In this document: positions 17,415 through 26,636 of the stretch, one piece after another
Numbering within the stretch: the stretch's first letter is position 1
Layout of the letters: each line of letters opens with the position of its first letter
DNA from: Burkholderia sp.
Lineage (GTDB): Bacteria; Pseudomonadota; Gammaproteobacteria; Burkholderiales; Burkholderiaceae
DNA length: 64,000 nucleotides
Assembly: GCA_031253835.1 (NCBI GenBank)
Contig: JAIRVP010000021.1
Coordinates: 1 to 64,000 of the forward strand
Direction: 5' to 3'
Translations under genes and position numbers: made by a program
Notes under the pieces: generated by a model
Told to the model about the DNA's origin: nothing
The model's input: the letters and a program-made list of their open reading frames with translations, nothing else
Database searches by the model: none

Positions 17415-18263
17415 ATGAAACTGCTTCGCTATGGCCCGTCCGGCCAGGAAAAGCCCGGTATTCTCGACGCGGACGGCCGGATTCGCGACCTGTCCGCGCA
17501 CGTGCCGGATCTTGCCGGCGATGCGCTGTCCGACGCCGGTCTCGCGCGGCTGCGCGCGATCGATCCGGCCACGCTGCCGCTCGTGTCCGGCGAGCCGCGT
17601 ATCGGCGCGTGCGTCGGGCACGTCGGCAAGTTCATCGGCATTGGCCTGAACTATGCCGATCACGCAGCCGAAGCCGGCATGCCGGTCCCGAAGGAGCCGG
17701 TCGTGTTCGGCAAGTGGACGAGCTCGATCTGCGGCCCGAACGACGGCATCGACATCCCGAAGGGTTCGGTCAAGACCGACTGGGAAGTCGAGCTGGGCGT
17801 CGTGATCGGCGCAAGGTGCAAGGACGTCGCCGAAGCGAACGCGCTCGATTACGTCGCGGGCTACTGCGTCGTCAACGACGTGTCCGAGCGCGAATGGCAG
17901 ATCGAGCGCGGCGGCCAGTGGGACAAGGGCAAGGGCTTCGACACGTTCGGCCCGATCGGCCCGTGGCTCGTCACGCGCGACGAGGTGCCCGATCCGCAGC
18001 GTCTCGATCTGTGGCTCGAGATCGACGGCCACCGTTATCAGAACGGCAACACGCGCACGATGGTGTTCACGGTCGCGCAGCTGATCGCCTATCTGTCGAC
18101 CTGCATGACGCTGCAGCCGGGCGACGTGATCACGACCGGCACGCCGCCGGGCGTCGGCATGGGCATCAAGCCGGCGCCGGTGTTCCTGAAGGCCGGCCAG
18201 ATGGTGCGCCTCGGGATCGAAGGGCTCGGCGAGCAACTGCAGCACACGCGCGGCGCGCAGTAA
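17415..18263 (+). CDS. Fumarylacetoacetate hydrolase-family enzyme (ureidoglycolate lyase/diketo-acid hydrolase type)
   Basis: 282 residues; GAGG lies about nine bases before the ATG. The FAH catalytic core covers about residues 70-280: GKFIGIGLNYADHAAEAG, the metal ligands in DWEVELGVVIG, YCVVNDVSEREWQ, and the terminal GDVITTGTPPGVGMG. The length and N-terminal lid (MKLLRYGPSGQEKPG) match the subgroup often labelled ureidoglycolate lyase, which in practice includes 2,4-diketo-3-deoxy sugar acid hydrolases. The true substrate cannot be read. No pathway genes lie beside it except the divergent IclR regulator. Confidence 0.85.
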   Translation: MKLLRYGPSGQEKPGILDADGRIRDLSAHVPDLAGDALSDAGLARLRAIDPATLPLVSGEPRIGACVGHVGKFIGIGLNYADHAAEAGMPVPKEPVVFGKWTSSICGPNDGIDIPKGSVKTDWEVELGVVIGARCKDVAEANALDYVAGYCVVNDVSEREWQIERGGQWDKGKGFDTFGPIGPWLVTRDEVPDPQRLDLWLEIDGHRYQNGNTRTMVFTVAQLIAYLSTCMTLQPGDVITTGTPPGVGMGIKPAPVFLKAGQMVRLGIEGLGEQLQHTRGAQ

Positions 18264-18284
18264 CCGGCCGCTGCTTCATCAAAA

Positions 18285-18325
18285 CCAGGGGCCCGATTCC
18301 GCATCGCGCGGAATCGGGCCCTTGG
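18285..18325. terminator. Bidirectional terminator between FAH and VOC genes
   Basis: Fourteen perfect base pairs (GGGCCCGATTCCGC / GCGGAATCGGGCCC) with a five-base loop, extended by four more pairs including one wobble. Leftward it ends in TTTTGATG, a fair T-run for the VOC transcript. Confidence 0.85.
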
Positions 18326-18353
18326 CATTGGTACGCGGTGTACGCGGGTGGCG

Positions 18354-18737
18354 TCACACGACGTTGTCGAGTTCGCAATGCGCTTCCAGCCGATACCCGT
18401 CGGGATCGACGACGAACGCCGCGTAATAGCCGGGGCCATAGTGCTCGCGCTTGCCGGGCCCGCCGTTGTCCTGCCCGCCGTGCGCGAGGGCGGCGCGGTA
18501 GAACGCGTCGACCTCGACCGGCGACGCGGCCTTGAACGACAGGTGCAACCCCGAGTCGGGATCGGCGGCGATGGGGCGTGCCGCGTGCTGCAACCACAGC
18601 TCCGGCTCGGTCGTGCCGTACCCGATCGAGCCGTCGTCGCTATACAGCCGCTTGTAGCCGAGTGCGCCGAGCGCGTTGTCGTAGAAGGTGCGGCTGCGGC
18701 CGATGTGGGCAACGCCGAACGAAAGGTGATCGATCAT
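18354..18737 (-). CDS. VOC (glyoxalase/bleomycin-resistance) family protein
   Basis: 127 residues; AAGGAGCC precedes the ATG at 18737. One VOC domain: MIDHLSFGVAHIGRSRTFYD at the start (metal-ligand His4), GLHLSFKAAS in the middle, and YYAAFVVDPDGYRLEAHCE at the end, with the second-module Glu. VOC proteins carry out metal-dependent isomerisations, ring cleavages or antibiotic binding; the specific reaction is unknown. It is divergent from the CGNR regulator gene at 19015. Its 5' end and leader have been duplicated just upstream. Confidence 0.87.
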   Translation of the reverse strand: MIDHLSFGVAHIGRSRTFYDNALGALGYKRLYSDDGSIGYGTTEPELWLQHAARPIAADPDSGLHLSFKAASPVEVDAFYRAALAHGGQDNGGPGKREHYGPGYYAAFVVDPDGYRLEAHCELDNVV

Positions 18738-18947
18738 CTGTGGCTCCTTGGACTGAAGAGGGACGTCAGTGCAGCAAACCTGCTTATAACCACCGCGCCA
18801 GCCGCTTGAAGCGGAGTGCGCCGGGTGTGCTGTCGTCGAACGCGCGGCCGCGGTCGTTGTGGATAACACCGCACGAAAGGCGATCGATCATCTGTGGCGC
18901 CTTGAACTGACACGGGTGTCAGTGCAGCAAACCTGTTTATAACTACC
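18645..18947 (-). repeat. Tandem duplication of VOC gene start plus leader, about 154 bp per copy
   Basis: Copy A (about 18645-18793) is the first 31 codons of the VOC gene and its leader. Copy B (about 18799-18947) repeats the same order with scattered changes. Shared stretches include GATCGATCATCTGTGG and GTCAGTGCAGCAAACCTG. The two start codons are 154 bases apart. Confidence 0.85.
18784..18891 (-). pseudogene. Truncated duplicate of VOC gene 5' end
   Basis: From the ATG at 18891 the frame reads MIDRLSCGVIHNDRGRAF and continues to GALRFKRLARWL before a stop. It aligns with the first 31 residues of the intact VOC protein (MIDHLSFGVAHIGRSRTF, GALGYKRL). The stop codon comes from the copied leader of the intact gene. 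At 35 residues it cannot form a VOC domain, so it is a relic, though it keeps a start codon and leader and may still be transcribed. Confidence 0.85.
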
Positions 18948-19014
18948 ATGCTGGTTATGTTAGAAAGCGTCCGGATGCTTGTCAACCGGCATGATGGTTA
19001 GATACGATCGCGTC

Positions 19015-19635
19015 ATGAGCAAAACGCAACCTTCCGTCACGATGGACTGCCTGATCCCGGCGCCGCCCGAAACGCTGGGCATCGATTTCATGAATACGCT
19101 GTACTGGCGCGGCAGCGATCCGCCGACGGAAACCTTCGGCACGATGGACGACCTGCTGGCGTGGTGCCGCGAGCACGCAGGCGTGCCGGCCGGCGTGGCG
19201 GAAGCGTGCCGTGCACGTGGGGTGAAGGAAGGCGAGCCGGCGATGCTGGCGCGTGCGCTCGCGTTGCGCGAGGCGTTGTACCGGCTCTTTCATGCGCAGG
19301 CCGAGCAACGCGAACCGCACGCCGACGCTCTCGCGCTGCTCGGCGGTTTTCTGGCGGAGGCGTCGCCGCGCGTCGCGCTGGCGCGCATCGACGGCGGCTA
19401 TGCGTGGCGGGTGGATGCGTCAGGCGCGACGCTCGCGGGGTTGCTGAGCCCGGTGCTGTGGTCGGCGATCGACCTGCTCGGCGGCGCGCGGCTCGCGAAG
19501 GTGAAGCGCTGCGCGAACGATGCATGCCAGTGGCTGTTCATCGACGACAGCAAGAACGGCAGCCGCCGCTGGTGCTCGATGTCGTCGTGCGGCAATCGCG
19601 CGAAGGCGTACCGCCACTATCACAAGGCCGGCTGA
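19015..19635 (+). CDS. CGNR zinc-finger protein with ABATE domain
   Basis: 206 residues from the ATG at 19015 (MSKTQPS); an upstream in-frame start exists at 18979. The N-terminal part (about 15-140) is the helical ABATE-type stress-sensor domain, starting LGIDFMNTLYWRGS. The C-terminal finger is CANDACQWLFIDDS, then RRWCSMSSCGNRAKAYRHY, with the CGNR motif and four cysteines. These proteins are thought to be transcription regulators. Divergent from the VOC gene, which is the likely target; two related TAAC-ACCATG-type half-sites lie between them. Ligand unknown. Confidence 0.83.
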   Translation: MSKTQPSVTMDCLIPAPPETLGIDFMNTLYWRGSDPPTETFGTMDDLLAWCREHAGVPAGVAEACRARGVKEGEPAMLARALALREALYRLFHAQAEQREPHADALALLGGFLAEASPRVALARIDGGYAWRVDASGATLAGLLSPVLWSAIDLLGGARLAKVKRCANDACQWLFIDDSKNGSRRWCSMSSCGNRAKAYRHYHKAG

Positions 19636-19666
19636 CGGGCCGGCCTCACGCCGCACCTATTCGAAC

Positions 19667-21649
19667 CTATTTCGCAGACAACTTCCGCCACAGCGTCGTC
19701 TTGCTGATGCCGAGCATCGCGCACGCGCGGTCGCGGTCGCCGCCGCACGCGTCGAGCACCGCGCGGATCTCGTCGGCTTCCGCGCGGCGGCGGCGCGCGT
19801 GCAGCGTCTGCGCATCGTCGGTGTCGGCCGCGTCGGTCGGCGCCGCGAACAGCTCGGGCGCGATGACCTGCAGCGCGTCGGGATCGAGCGCGGCGCACGC
19901 GGCCGCGGGATCGTTTTCATCGGTTTCCTCGGCCAGCTCGACCGCGATCCGCTCGATCACGTTCTGCAGTTCGCGCACGTTGCCGGGCCACCGGTAGCGT
20001 GCGAGCGTCGCCTGCGTCGCTCCGAGCACGCGCGCGGCATCGCCGGCATCGCGCAGGCGTTCGGCGAGGCGCGACTCGCGCCGCGCAGCCTGCACGAGCA
20101 GCGTCGCGGCGAGCGCGGGGAGGTCGGCCGCGCGCTCGCGCAACGGCGGCAGGCCGACGTTCAGGATGTTGAGCCGGTACTAGAGATCCGCGCGGAACGT
20201 GCCGGCCTCGACGGCCGCGAGCAGCGGCCGGTGCGTCGCGGCGATCACGCGCACGTCGATGCGGATCGGCTCGGTCGAGCCGAGGCGGATCACTTCGCGC
20301 TCCTGCAGCACGCGCAGCAGCCGGCTCTGCAGCGACGGCGGCATCTCGCCGATCTCGTCGAGAAACAGCGTGCCGCGGTGCGCGGCCTCGAACAGGCCGG
20401 TCTTGCCGCCGCGCCGCGCGCCGGTGAACGCGCCTTCCTCGTAACCGAACAGTTCGCTCTCGAGCAGCGCCTCCGGAAACGCGCCGCAGTTGACCGCGAC
20501 GAACGGATAGCTGCGCCGCGCGGACAGCGCGTGCAGGCTCTGCGCGATCATTTCCTTGCCGGTGCCGCTTTCGCCGAGCACGAGCACGGTCGCGTCGGAT
20601 TTCGCGTAGCGGCGCACGAGATCGCGCACGCGCGTCATCGGCGCGGAGGTGCCGACCACGTCGTCGAGTGCGTAGCGCGCGGCGAACTGCTGCGTGGTCG
20701 GCTGCGAACGCAACGCGCGATCGAGCCGTTCGACCGCGCGCGATTCCTGGAACGTCAGCACGCTGCCCGACGTCACGCCGCGGTCGACAAGCGGCCCGCG
20801 ATGCACGACGTAGCGCACGCCGCGCACGGTCGCGAGCGCATCGCCGTCCTCGCCGCGCAGCGTGCGCAGCTCGGGGCGCAGGTCGACGAGCGCGCGGCCG
20901 ACGGCCGCCGCGGGTTCGACCCCGAGCGCCGACGCGAGCCGCTCGTTGATCGCCTCGACGCGGCCGCGCGCGTCGAGTGCGACCACGCCGTCGCGCAAAT
21001 GCTGCAGCAGCGTGTCGAGCCGCTGGCGGCGGAACGCCTCGGCGTGCGTCGCATACGCGACTTCGAGCGCCGTCTCGACGGCCTTGCGCACCGATGCATG
21101 CGAATACAGGAACACCGCGCCCATGCCGGCGCTCGCCGCGAGATCGGTGACGAGGCCCGGGCCGACGATCGTTTCGATGCCGCGATCGCGCAGGTCGTGC
21201 ACGCAGGCTTCCGCTTCCTGCGCGGACTGATATGACGCAAACTGCACGTCGAGGCCGTACGCGGCGACGAAGCGGCGCACTTCGGGCGGCGTTTCCCCGG
21301 CGCTGACGAGCGCGATCCGCGACGCGTCGCGCCGTGCGCGCGCGAGCGCCTGCATCACGTCGAAGCCGGTCGGGGATACCACCACCACCGGCACCTGCGC
21401 ACGCGTTTTCAGGAAGCCGCCGTTCGAGCCGGCCGCGACGATCACGTCGGGCCTCGCGGTGCCGGCCTCGGCGATCGCGCTGAGCGCATCCTCATACGCG
21501 CGCGTCACGATGCGCACGTCGGCGCGTTCGTCGAATTCGCCGGCGATCTCGCGAAACAGGTCGCGCAGGCGGCTGATGCCCATCGCCCAGATGCGCGGGC
21601 GCACCGTGCGATCGGCCGGGCCGACGGGCTTGGTCGAGGAGAGGTCCAT
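19667..21649 (-). pseudogene. prpR: prpR, sigma-54 activator of propionate catabolism, interrupted by amber codon
   Basis: The frame is open from 21649 to 19667 (660 codons) except for TAG at 20180-20182, codon 490, where homologues have tyrosine in the [10 protein letters not shown] motif. The upstream part encodes the PrpR_N sensor (about 20-180), a PAS-like segment, and the AAA+ domain with GESGTGKE at 359-366, GAFTGA at 406-411 and LFLDEIGE. After the stop the same frame continues with YRLNILNVGLPPLRERAADLP and ends in a Fis helix-turn-helix (AMLGISKTTLWRKL). PrpR senses 2-methylcitrate and turns on prpB with RpoN. A 489-residue product would lack the AAA+ end and the DNA-binding part. 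Either a natural null allele, a suppressed amber or a base-call error. Confidence 0.85.
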
Positions 21650-21670
21650 GACGATCGATTATGCGCGTGC

Positions 21671-21709
21671 GATTTCATTTTTGAAACACGAAATTGCCGA
21701 ATTGAAATC
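21671..21709. promoter_or_regulatory. Candidate PrpR upstream activating site
   Basis: An AT-rich island with nested dyads: TTTCA TTTT TGAAA at 21673-21686, and GATTTCA (21671-21677) facing TGAAATC (21703-21709). It lies about 65-100 bases upstream of the prpB -24 box. Confidence 0.5.
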
Positions 21710-21773
21710 GCAGGGTGTTCCATCGCCCGTGCCGGTTGCTTAAGAATCAGTGGGTTAGCGACGTTTCGCGAGC

Positions 21774-21789
21774 TGGCCCGGTCCTTGCT
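21774..21789 (+). promoter_or_regulatory. Sigma-54 promoter of prpBC-acnD-prpF
   Basis: TGGCCCGGTCCTTGCT has the GG-N10-GC arrangement and a good TTGCT -12 box. The predicted transcript starts near 21800, about 20 bases before the prpB start codon and just ahead of AGGAGG. Confidence 0.82.
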
Positions 21790-21819
21790 GTTATCGGGCA
21801 TTCCATCAGGAGGCCGTTC

Positions 21820-22713
21820 ATGAGCAATACGCATCTTCAGAGCGCCGGCGCGAAATTCCGCGCGGCAGTCGCGGCGGAACAGCCGCTGCAGGTGGTCGGC
21901 GCGATCACCGCGTACGCAGCCAAGATGGCGCAGGCCGTCGGCTTCAAGGCCGTCTACCTGTCGGGTGGCGGCGTCGCCGCGAACTCGCTCGGGATCCCCG
22001 ACCTCGGCATCAGCACGATGGAAGACGTGCTGATCGACGCGGGCCGGATCACCAACGCGACCGACCTGCCGCTGCTGGTCGACATCGATACGGGCTGGGG
22101 CGGCGCGTTCAACATCGCGCGCACGGTCCGCTCGTTCATCAAGGCCGGCGTCGCGGCCGTCCACCTCGAAGACCAGGTCGGCCAGAAGCGCTGCGGCCAC
22201 CGTCCGGGCAAGGAAGTCGTGCCGACCGAAGAGATGGTCGATCGCGTGAAGGCCGCGGTCGATGCGCGTACCGACGATCAGTTCGTGATCATGGCGCGCA
22301 CCGATGCGGCCGCCGCCGAAGGGATCGACTCGGCGATCGAACGCGCGGTGGCCTACGTCGAAGCCGGCGCGGACATGATCTTCCCGGAAGCGATGAAGTC
22401 GCTCGACGACTACCGCCGCTTCAAGGCGGCCGTGAAGGTGCCGATCCTCGCGAACCTGACCGAGTTCGGCTCGACGCCGCTGTTCACGCTCGACGAACTG
22501 CGCGAGGCGAACGTCGACATCGCGCTGTACTGCTGCGGCGCGTATCGCGCGATGAACAAGGCGGCGCTGAACTTCTACGAAACGCTGCGCCGCGACGGCA
22601 CGCAGAAGGCGGCCGTGCCGACGATGCAGACGCGCGCCGAGCTGTACGACTTCCTCGGCTATCACGAATACGAGCGCAAGCTCGACGAGCTGTTCGCGCA
22701 GGGCAAGAAGTAA
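21820..22713 (+). CDS. prpB: 2-methylisocitrate lyase
   Basis: 297 residues; ATG at 21820 behind a perfect AGGAGG. Member of the isocitrate lyase/PEP mutase family: [16 protein letters not shown] near the start, metal-binding VDIDTGWGG at 88-95, the signature KRCGH at 123-127 (catalytic Cys126), then FVIMARTDA. It splits 2-methylisocitrate into pyruvate and succinate, the last step of the 2-methylcitrate cycle that burns propionyl-CoA. First gene of the prpB-prpC-acnD-prpF operon, cytoplasmic. Intact. Confidence 0.96.
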   Translation: MSNTHLQSAGAKFRAAVAAEQPLQVVGAITAYAAKMAQAVGFKAVYLSGGGVAANSLGIPDLGISTMEDVLIDAGRITNATDLPLLVDIDTGWGGAFNIARTVRSFIKAGVAAVHLEDQVGQKRCGHRPGKEVVPTEEMVDRVKAAVDARTDDQFVIMARTDAAAAEGIDSAIERAVAYVEAGADMIFPEAMKSLDDYRRFKAAVKVPILANLTEFGSTPLFTLDELREANVDIALYCCGAYRAMNKAALNFYETLRRDGTQKAAVPTMQTRAELYDFLGYHEYERKLDELFAQGKK

Positions 22714-22763
22714 CGCGGCCCGCCCCCACGAGACACGAATCTGGAAAATTGGAGAACGGAAAC

Positions 22764-23936
22764 ATGAGCGAGACGAAAGACGCAGCAGCACCGGCCGCCG
22801 CAGGCGCATTCAAGCCGAAGAAGTCGGTGGCGCTGTCGGGCGTGACGGCCGGCAATACGGCGCTGTGCACGGTCGGCAAGACCGGCAACGACCTGCATTA
22901 CCGCGGCTACGACATTCTCGACGTCGCCGAATCGTGCGAATTCGAGGAAATCGCGCACCTGCTCGTGCACGGCACGCTGCCGAACCTGACCGAACTGGCC
23001 GCGTACAAGACCAAGCTGCGCGCGCTGCGCGGCCTGCCGAGCGCGCTGAAGGCGGCGCTCGAGCAGATCCCGGCGTCCGCGCACCCGATGGACGTGATGC
23101 GCACGGGCGTGTCGGTGCTCGGCACGGTGCTGCCGGAGAAGGACGACCACAACCTGCCGGGCGCGCGCGACATCGCCGACCGCCTGATGGCGTCGCTCGG
23201 CTCGATGCTGCTGTACTGGTATCACTTCTCGCACAACGGCAAGCGCATCGAGACGGAAACCGACGACGACTCGATCGGCGGCCACTTCCTGCACCTGCTG
23301 CACGGCAAGACGCCGTCGAAGTCGTGGGTCGAGGCGATGCACACGTCGCTGATCCTGTACGCGGAGCACGAATTCAACGCGTCGACGTTTACCGGCCGCG
23401 TGATCGCGGGCACGGGCTCGGACATCTACTCGGCGATCACCGGCGCGATCGGCGCGCTGCGCGGGCCGAAGCACGGCGGCGCGAACGAAGTCGCGTACGA
23501 GATCCAGAGCCGCTACAGCTCGCCGGACGACGCTGAAGCCGACATCCGCCGCCGCGTCGAGAACAAGGAAGTCGTGATCGGCTTCGGCCACCCGGTCTAC
23601 ACGATCTCCGATCCCCGCAACAAGGTGATCAAGGGCGTCGCGCACAAGCTGTCGAAGGAAGCGGGCGACGTGAAGCTGTACAACATCGCCGAGCGCCTCG
23701 AATCGGTGATGTGGGATGCGAAGAAGATGTTCCCGAACCTCGACTGGTTCAGCGCGGTGTCGTACCACATGATGGGCGTGCCGACCGCGATGTTCACGCC
23801 GCTGTTCGTGATCTCGCGCACGTCGGGCTGGAGCGCGCACATCATCGAGCAGCGCGTCGACAACAAGATCATCCGCCCGAGCGCGAACTACACGGGCCCG
23901 GAAGACCTGCAGTTCGTGCCGATCGAGAAGCGCTGA
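22764..23936 (+). CDS. prpC: 2-methylcitrate synthase
   Basis: 390 residues from the ATG at 22764, with GGAGAACGG upstream. Citrate synthase fold with the family catalytic histidines and aspartate: the region [11 protein letters not shown], the signature GPKHGGANE, and [12 protein letters not shown]. Joins propionyl-CoA and oxaloacetate into 2-methylcitrate, opening the cycle; usually also has weak citrate synthase activity. Lies 50 bases after prpB. Length agrees with PrpC (about 370-390). Intact. Confidence 0.95.
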   Translation: MSETKDAAAPAAAGAFKPKKSVALSGVTAGNTALCTVGKTGNDLHYRGYDILDVAESCEFEEIAHLLVHGTLPNLTELAAYKTKLRALRGLPSALKAALEQIPASAHPMDVMRTGVSVLGTVLPEKDDHNLPGARDIADRLMASLGSMLLYWYHFSHNGKRIETETDDDSIGGHFLHLLHGKTPSKSWVEAMHTSLILYAEHEFNASTFTGRVIAGTGSDIYSAITGAIGALRGPKHGGANEVAYEIQSRYSSPDDAEADIRRRVENKEVVIGFGHPVYTISDPRNKVIKGVAHKLSKEAGDVKLYNIAERLESVMWDAKKMFPNLDWFSAVSYHMMGVPTAMFTPLFVISRTSGWSAHIIEQRVDNKIIRPSANYTGPEDLQFVPIEKR

Positions 23937-24017
23937 TCGCCCGCCGCGCGAGCCGGCGCCCGTGATGCGGGCCGCCGGCGCGCGCGGAACGTCATACCCA
24001 GATTCCCGCCCCACATC

Positions 24018-26612
24018 ATGAATACCGCCAACCGCAAACCCCTGCCCGGCACGTCGCTGGACTATTTCGACGCGCGTGCCGCGGTCGACGCGATCGCGCC
24101 CGGCGCCTACGACACGCTGCCGTACACGTCGCGCGTGCTCGCCGAAAACCTCGTGCGCCGCTGCGATCCGGCGATCCTCGCCGAGTCGCTGAAGCAGATC
24201 ATCGAGCGCAAGCGCGAACGCGACTTCCCGTGGTTCCCGGCGCGCGTGGTGTGCCACGACATCCTCGGGCAGACGGCGCTCGTCGATCTCGCCGGCCTGC
24301 GCGATGCGATCGCCGACGGCGGCGGCGACCCGGCGAAGGTGAACCCGGTCGTGCCCGTGCAGCTGATCGTCGACCACTCGCTCGCCGTCGAGTGCGGCGG
24401 GTTCGATCCGGACGCGTTCGCGAAGAACCGCGCGATCGAGGATCGCCGCAACGAGGATCGCTTCCACTTCATCGAGTGGACGAAGAAGGCGTTCGAGAAC
24501 GTCGACGTGATCCCGCCGGGCAACGGCATCATGCACCAGATCAATCTCGAGAAGATGTCGCCGGTGATCCAGGCGCACGACGGCGTCGCGTATCCGGACA
24601 CCTGCGTCGGCACCGACAGCCACACGCCGCACGTCGACGCGCTCGGCGTGATCGCGATCGGCGTCGGCGGCCTCGAAGCCGAGAACGTGATGCTCGGCCG
24701 CGCGTCGTGGATGCGCCTGCCCGACATCGTCGGCGTCGAGCTGACCGGCAAGCGCCAGCCCGGCATCACCGCGACCGACGTCGTGCTCGCGCTGACCGAG
24801 TTCCTGCGCAAGGAAAAGGTGGTCGGCGCGTACCTGGAATTCCGCGGCGCAGGGGCGGCGAGCCTCACGCTCGGCGATCGCGCGACGATCTCGAACATGG
24901 CGCCCGAATACGGCGCGACGGCCGCGATGTTCTTCATCGACGGCCAGACGACCGACTACCTGCGCCTCACGGGCCGCAGCGACGAACAGGTGAAGCTCGT
25001 CGAGACCTATGCGAAGGCAGCGGGCCTGTGGGCCGACACGCTCGCCAACGCGCAATACGAGCGCACGCTGACGTTCGACCTGTCGAGCGTCGTGCGCAAC
25101 ATGGCCGGCCCGTCGAACCCGCACAAGCGGCTGCCGACGTCCGATCTCGCCGCGCGCGGGATTGCCGGCCAGTGGGAAGAAAAAGCGGGCGAGATGCCCG
25201 ACGGCGCGGTGATCATCGCCGCGATCACGAGCTGCACGAACACCAGCAACCCGCGCAACGTGATCGCCGCGGCCTTGCTCGCCCGCAACGCGAACGCGAA
25301 GGGTCTCACGCGCAAGCCGTGGGTGAAGAGCTCGCTCGCGCCCGGCTCGAAGGCGGTCGAGCTGTATCTGGAAGAAGCGAACCTGCTGCCCGAACTCGAG
25401 AAGCTCGGCTTCGGCATCGTCGCGTTCGCGTGCACGACCTGCAACGGGATGTCGGGCGCGCTCGACCCGAAGATCCAGCAGGAAATCGTCGATCGCGACC
25501 TGTACGCGACGGCCGTGCTGTCCGGCAACCGCAACTTCGACGGCCGTATCCACCCGTATGCGAAGCAGGCGTTCCTCGCGTCGCCGCCGCTCGTCGTCGC
25601 GTATGCGATCGCCGGCACGATCCGCTTCGACATCGAGAAGGACGTGCTCGGCCACGACCCGGACGGCAAGCCCGTCACGCTGAAGGACATCTGGCCGACC
25701 GACGAGGAGATCGATGCGATCGTCGCGGCGAGCGTGAAGCCCGAGCAGTTCCGCAAGGTCTACGAACCGATGTTCGCGCGCAGCGCCGATGCGGGCGAGC
25801 GCGCGGCGCCGCTGTACGACTGGCGCGCGCAGAGCACGTACATCCGCCGTCCGCCGTACTGGGAAGGCGCGCTGGCCGGCGAGCGCACGCTGCAGGGCAT
25901 GCGCCCGCTCGCGGTGCTCGGCGACAACATCACGACCGACCACCTGTCGCCGTCGAATGCGATCCTGCTGGATAGCGCGGCCGGCGAATACCTCGCGAAG
26001 ATGGGCCTGCCGGAAGAAGACTTCAACTCGTACGCGACGCACCGGGGAGACCACCTGACCGCGCAGCGCGCGACCTTCGCGAACCCGACGCTGCTCAACG
26101 AGATGGCGGTCGTCGACGGCGCGGTGAAGAAGGGCTCGCTCGCGCGCGTCGAGCCGGAAGGCAAGGTCATGCGGATGTGGGAAGCGATCGAGACGTACAT
26201 GAATCGCAAGCAGCCGCTGATCGTCGTGGCCGGCGCCGACTACGGCCAGGGCTCGTCGCGCGACTGGGCCGCGAAGGGCGTGCGGCTCGCGGGCGTCGAG
26301 GCGATCGCCGCCGAAGGCTTCGAGCGGATCCACCGCACGAACCTGATCGGGATGGGCGTGCTGCCGCTCGAGTTCAAGCCGGGCACGAACCGGACGACGC
26401 TCGGCATCGACGGCACCGAAACCTTCGACGTGATCGGCGAGCGCACGCCGCGCGCCGACCTGACGCTCGTGATTCACCGCAAGAACGGCGAGCGCGTCGA
26501 GGTGCCGATGACGTGCCGGCTCGATACGGCCGAGGAAGTGTCGATCTACGAAGCGGGCGGCGTGCTGCAGCGTTTCGCGCAGGACTTCCTCGAATCGTCG
26601 CAGGCGGCCTGA
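24018..26612 (+). CDS. acnD: Fe-S 2-methylcitrate dehydratase AcnD
   Basis: 864 residues of the aconitase family. The [4Fe-4S] ligands are in ITSCTNTSNPRN and FACTTCNGMSG, and the swivel domain at the end carries GADYGQGSSRDWAAKG. The length and pairing with prpF identify it as AcnD, which dehydrates 2-methylcitrate to 2-methylaconitate and replaces PrpD in this type of operon. It is oxygen-sensitive because of its cluster. Third gene of the operon, 81 bases after prpC. The ribosome site is weak. Confidence 0.94.
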   Translation: MNTANRKPLPGTSLDYFDARAAVDAIAPGAYDTLPYTSRVLAENLVRRCDPAILAESLKQIIERKRERDFPWFPARVVCHDILGQTALVDLAGLRDAIADGGGDPAKVNPVVPVQLIVDHSLAVECGGFDPDAFAKNRAIEDRRNEDRFHFIEWTKKAFENVDVIPPGNGIMHQINLEKMSPVIQAHDGVAYPDTCVGTDSHTPHVDALGVIAIGVGGLEAENVMLGRASWMRLPDIVGVELTGKRQPGITATDVVLALTEFLRKEKVVGAYLEFRGAGAASLTLGDRATISNMAPEYGATAAMFFIDGQTTDYLRLTGRSDEQVKLVETYAKAAGLWADTLANAQYERTLTFDLSSVVRNMAGPSNPHKRLPTSDLAARGIAGQWEEKAGEMPDGAVIIAAITSCTNTSNPRNVIAAALLARNANAKGLTRKPWVKSSLAPGSKAVELYLEEANLLPELEKLGFGIVAFACTTCNGMSGALDPKIQQEIVDRDLYATAVLSGNRNFDGRIHPYAKQAFLASPPLVVAYAIAGTIRFDIEKDVLGHDPDGKPVTLKDIWPTDEEIDAIVAASVKPEQFRKVYEPMFARSADAGERAAPLYDWRAQSTYIRRPPYWEGALAGERTLQGMRPLAVLGDNITTDHLSPSNAILLDSAAGEYLAKMGLPEEDFNSYATHRGDHLTAQRATFANPTLLNEMAVVDGAVKKGSLARVEPEGKVMRMWEAIETYMNRKQPLIVVAGADYGQGSSRDWAAKGVRLAGVEAIAAEGFERIHRTNLIGMGVLPLEFKPGTNRTTLGIDGTETFDVIGERTPRADLTLVIHRKNGERVEVPMTCRLDTAEEVSIYEAGGVLQRFAQDFLESSQAA

Positions 26613-26636
26613 CGGGCGCACATAGGGAACACAGAC

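Noticed and set aside
19667..21649. Two separate genes (489 and 158 residues) instead of one broken prpR
   Set aside because: Both lie in the same frame, the codons between them continue the AAA+ motif, and only one TAG separates them.
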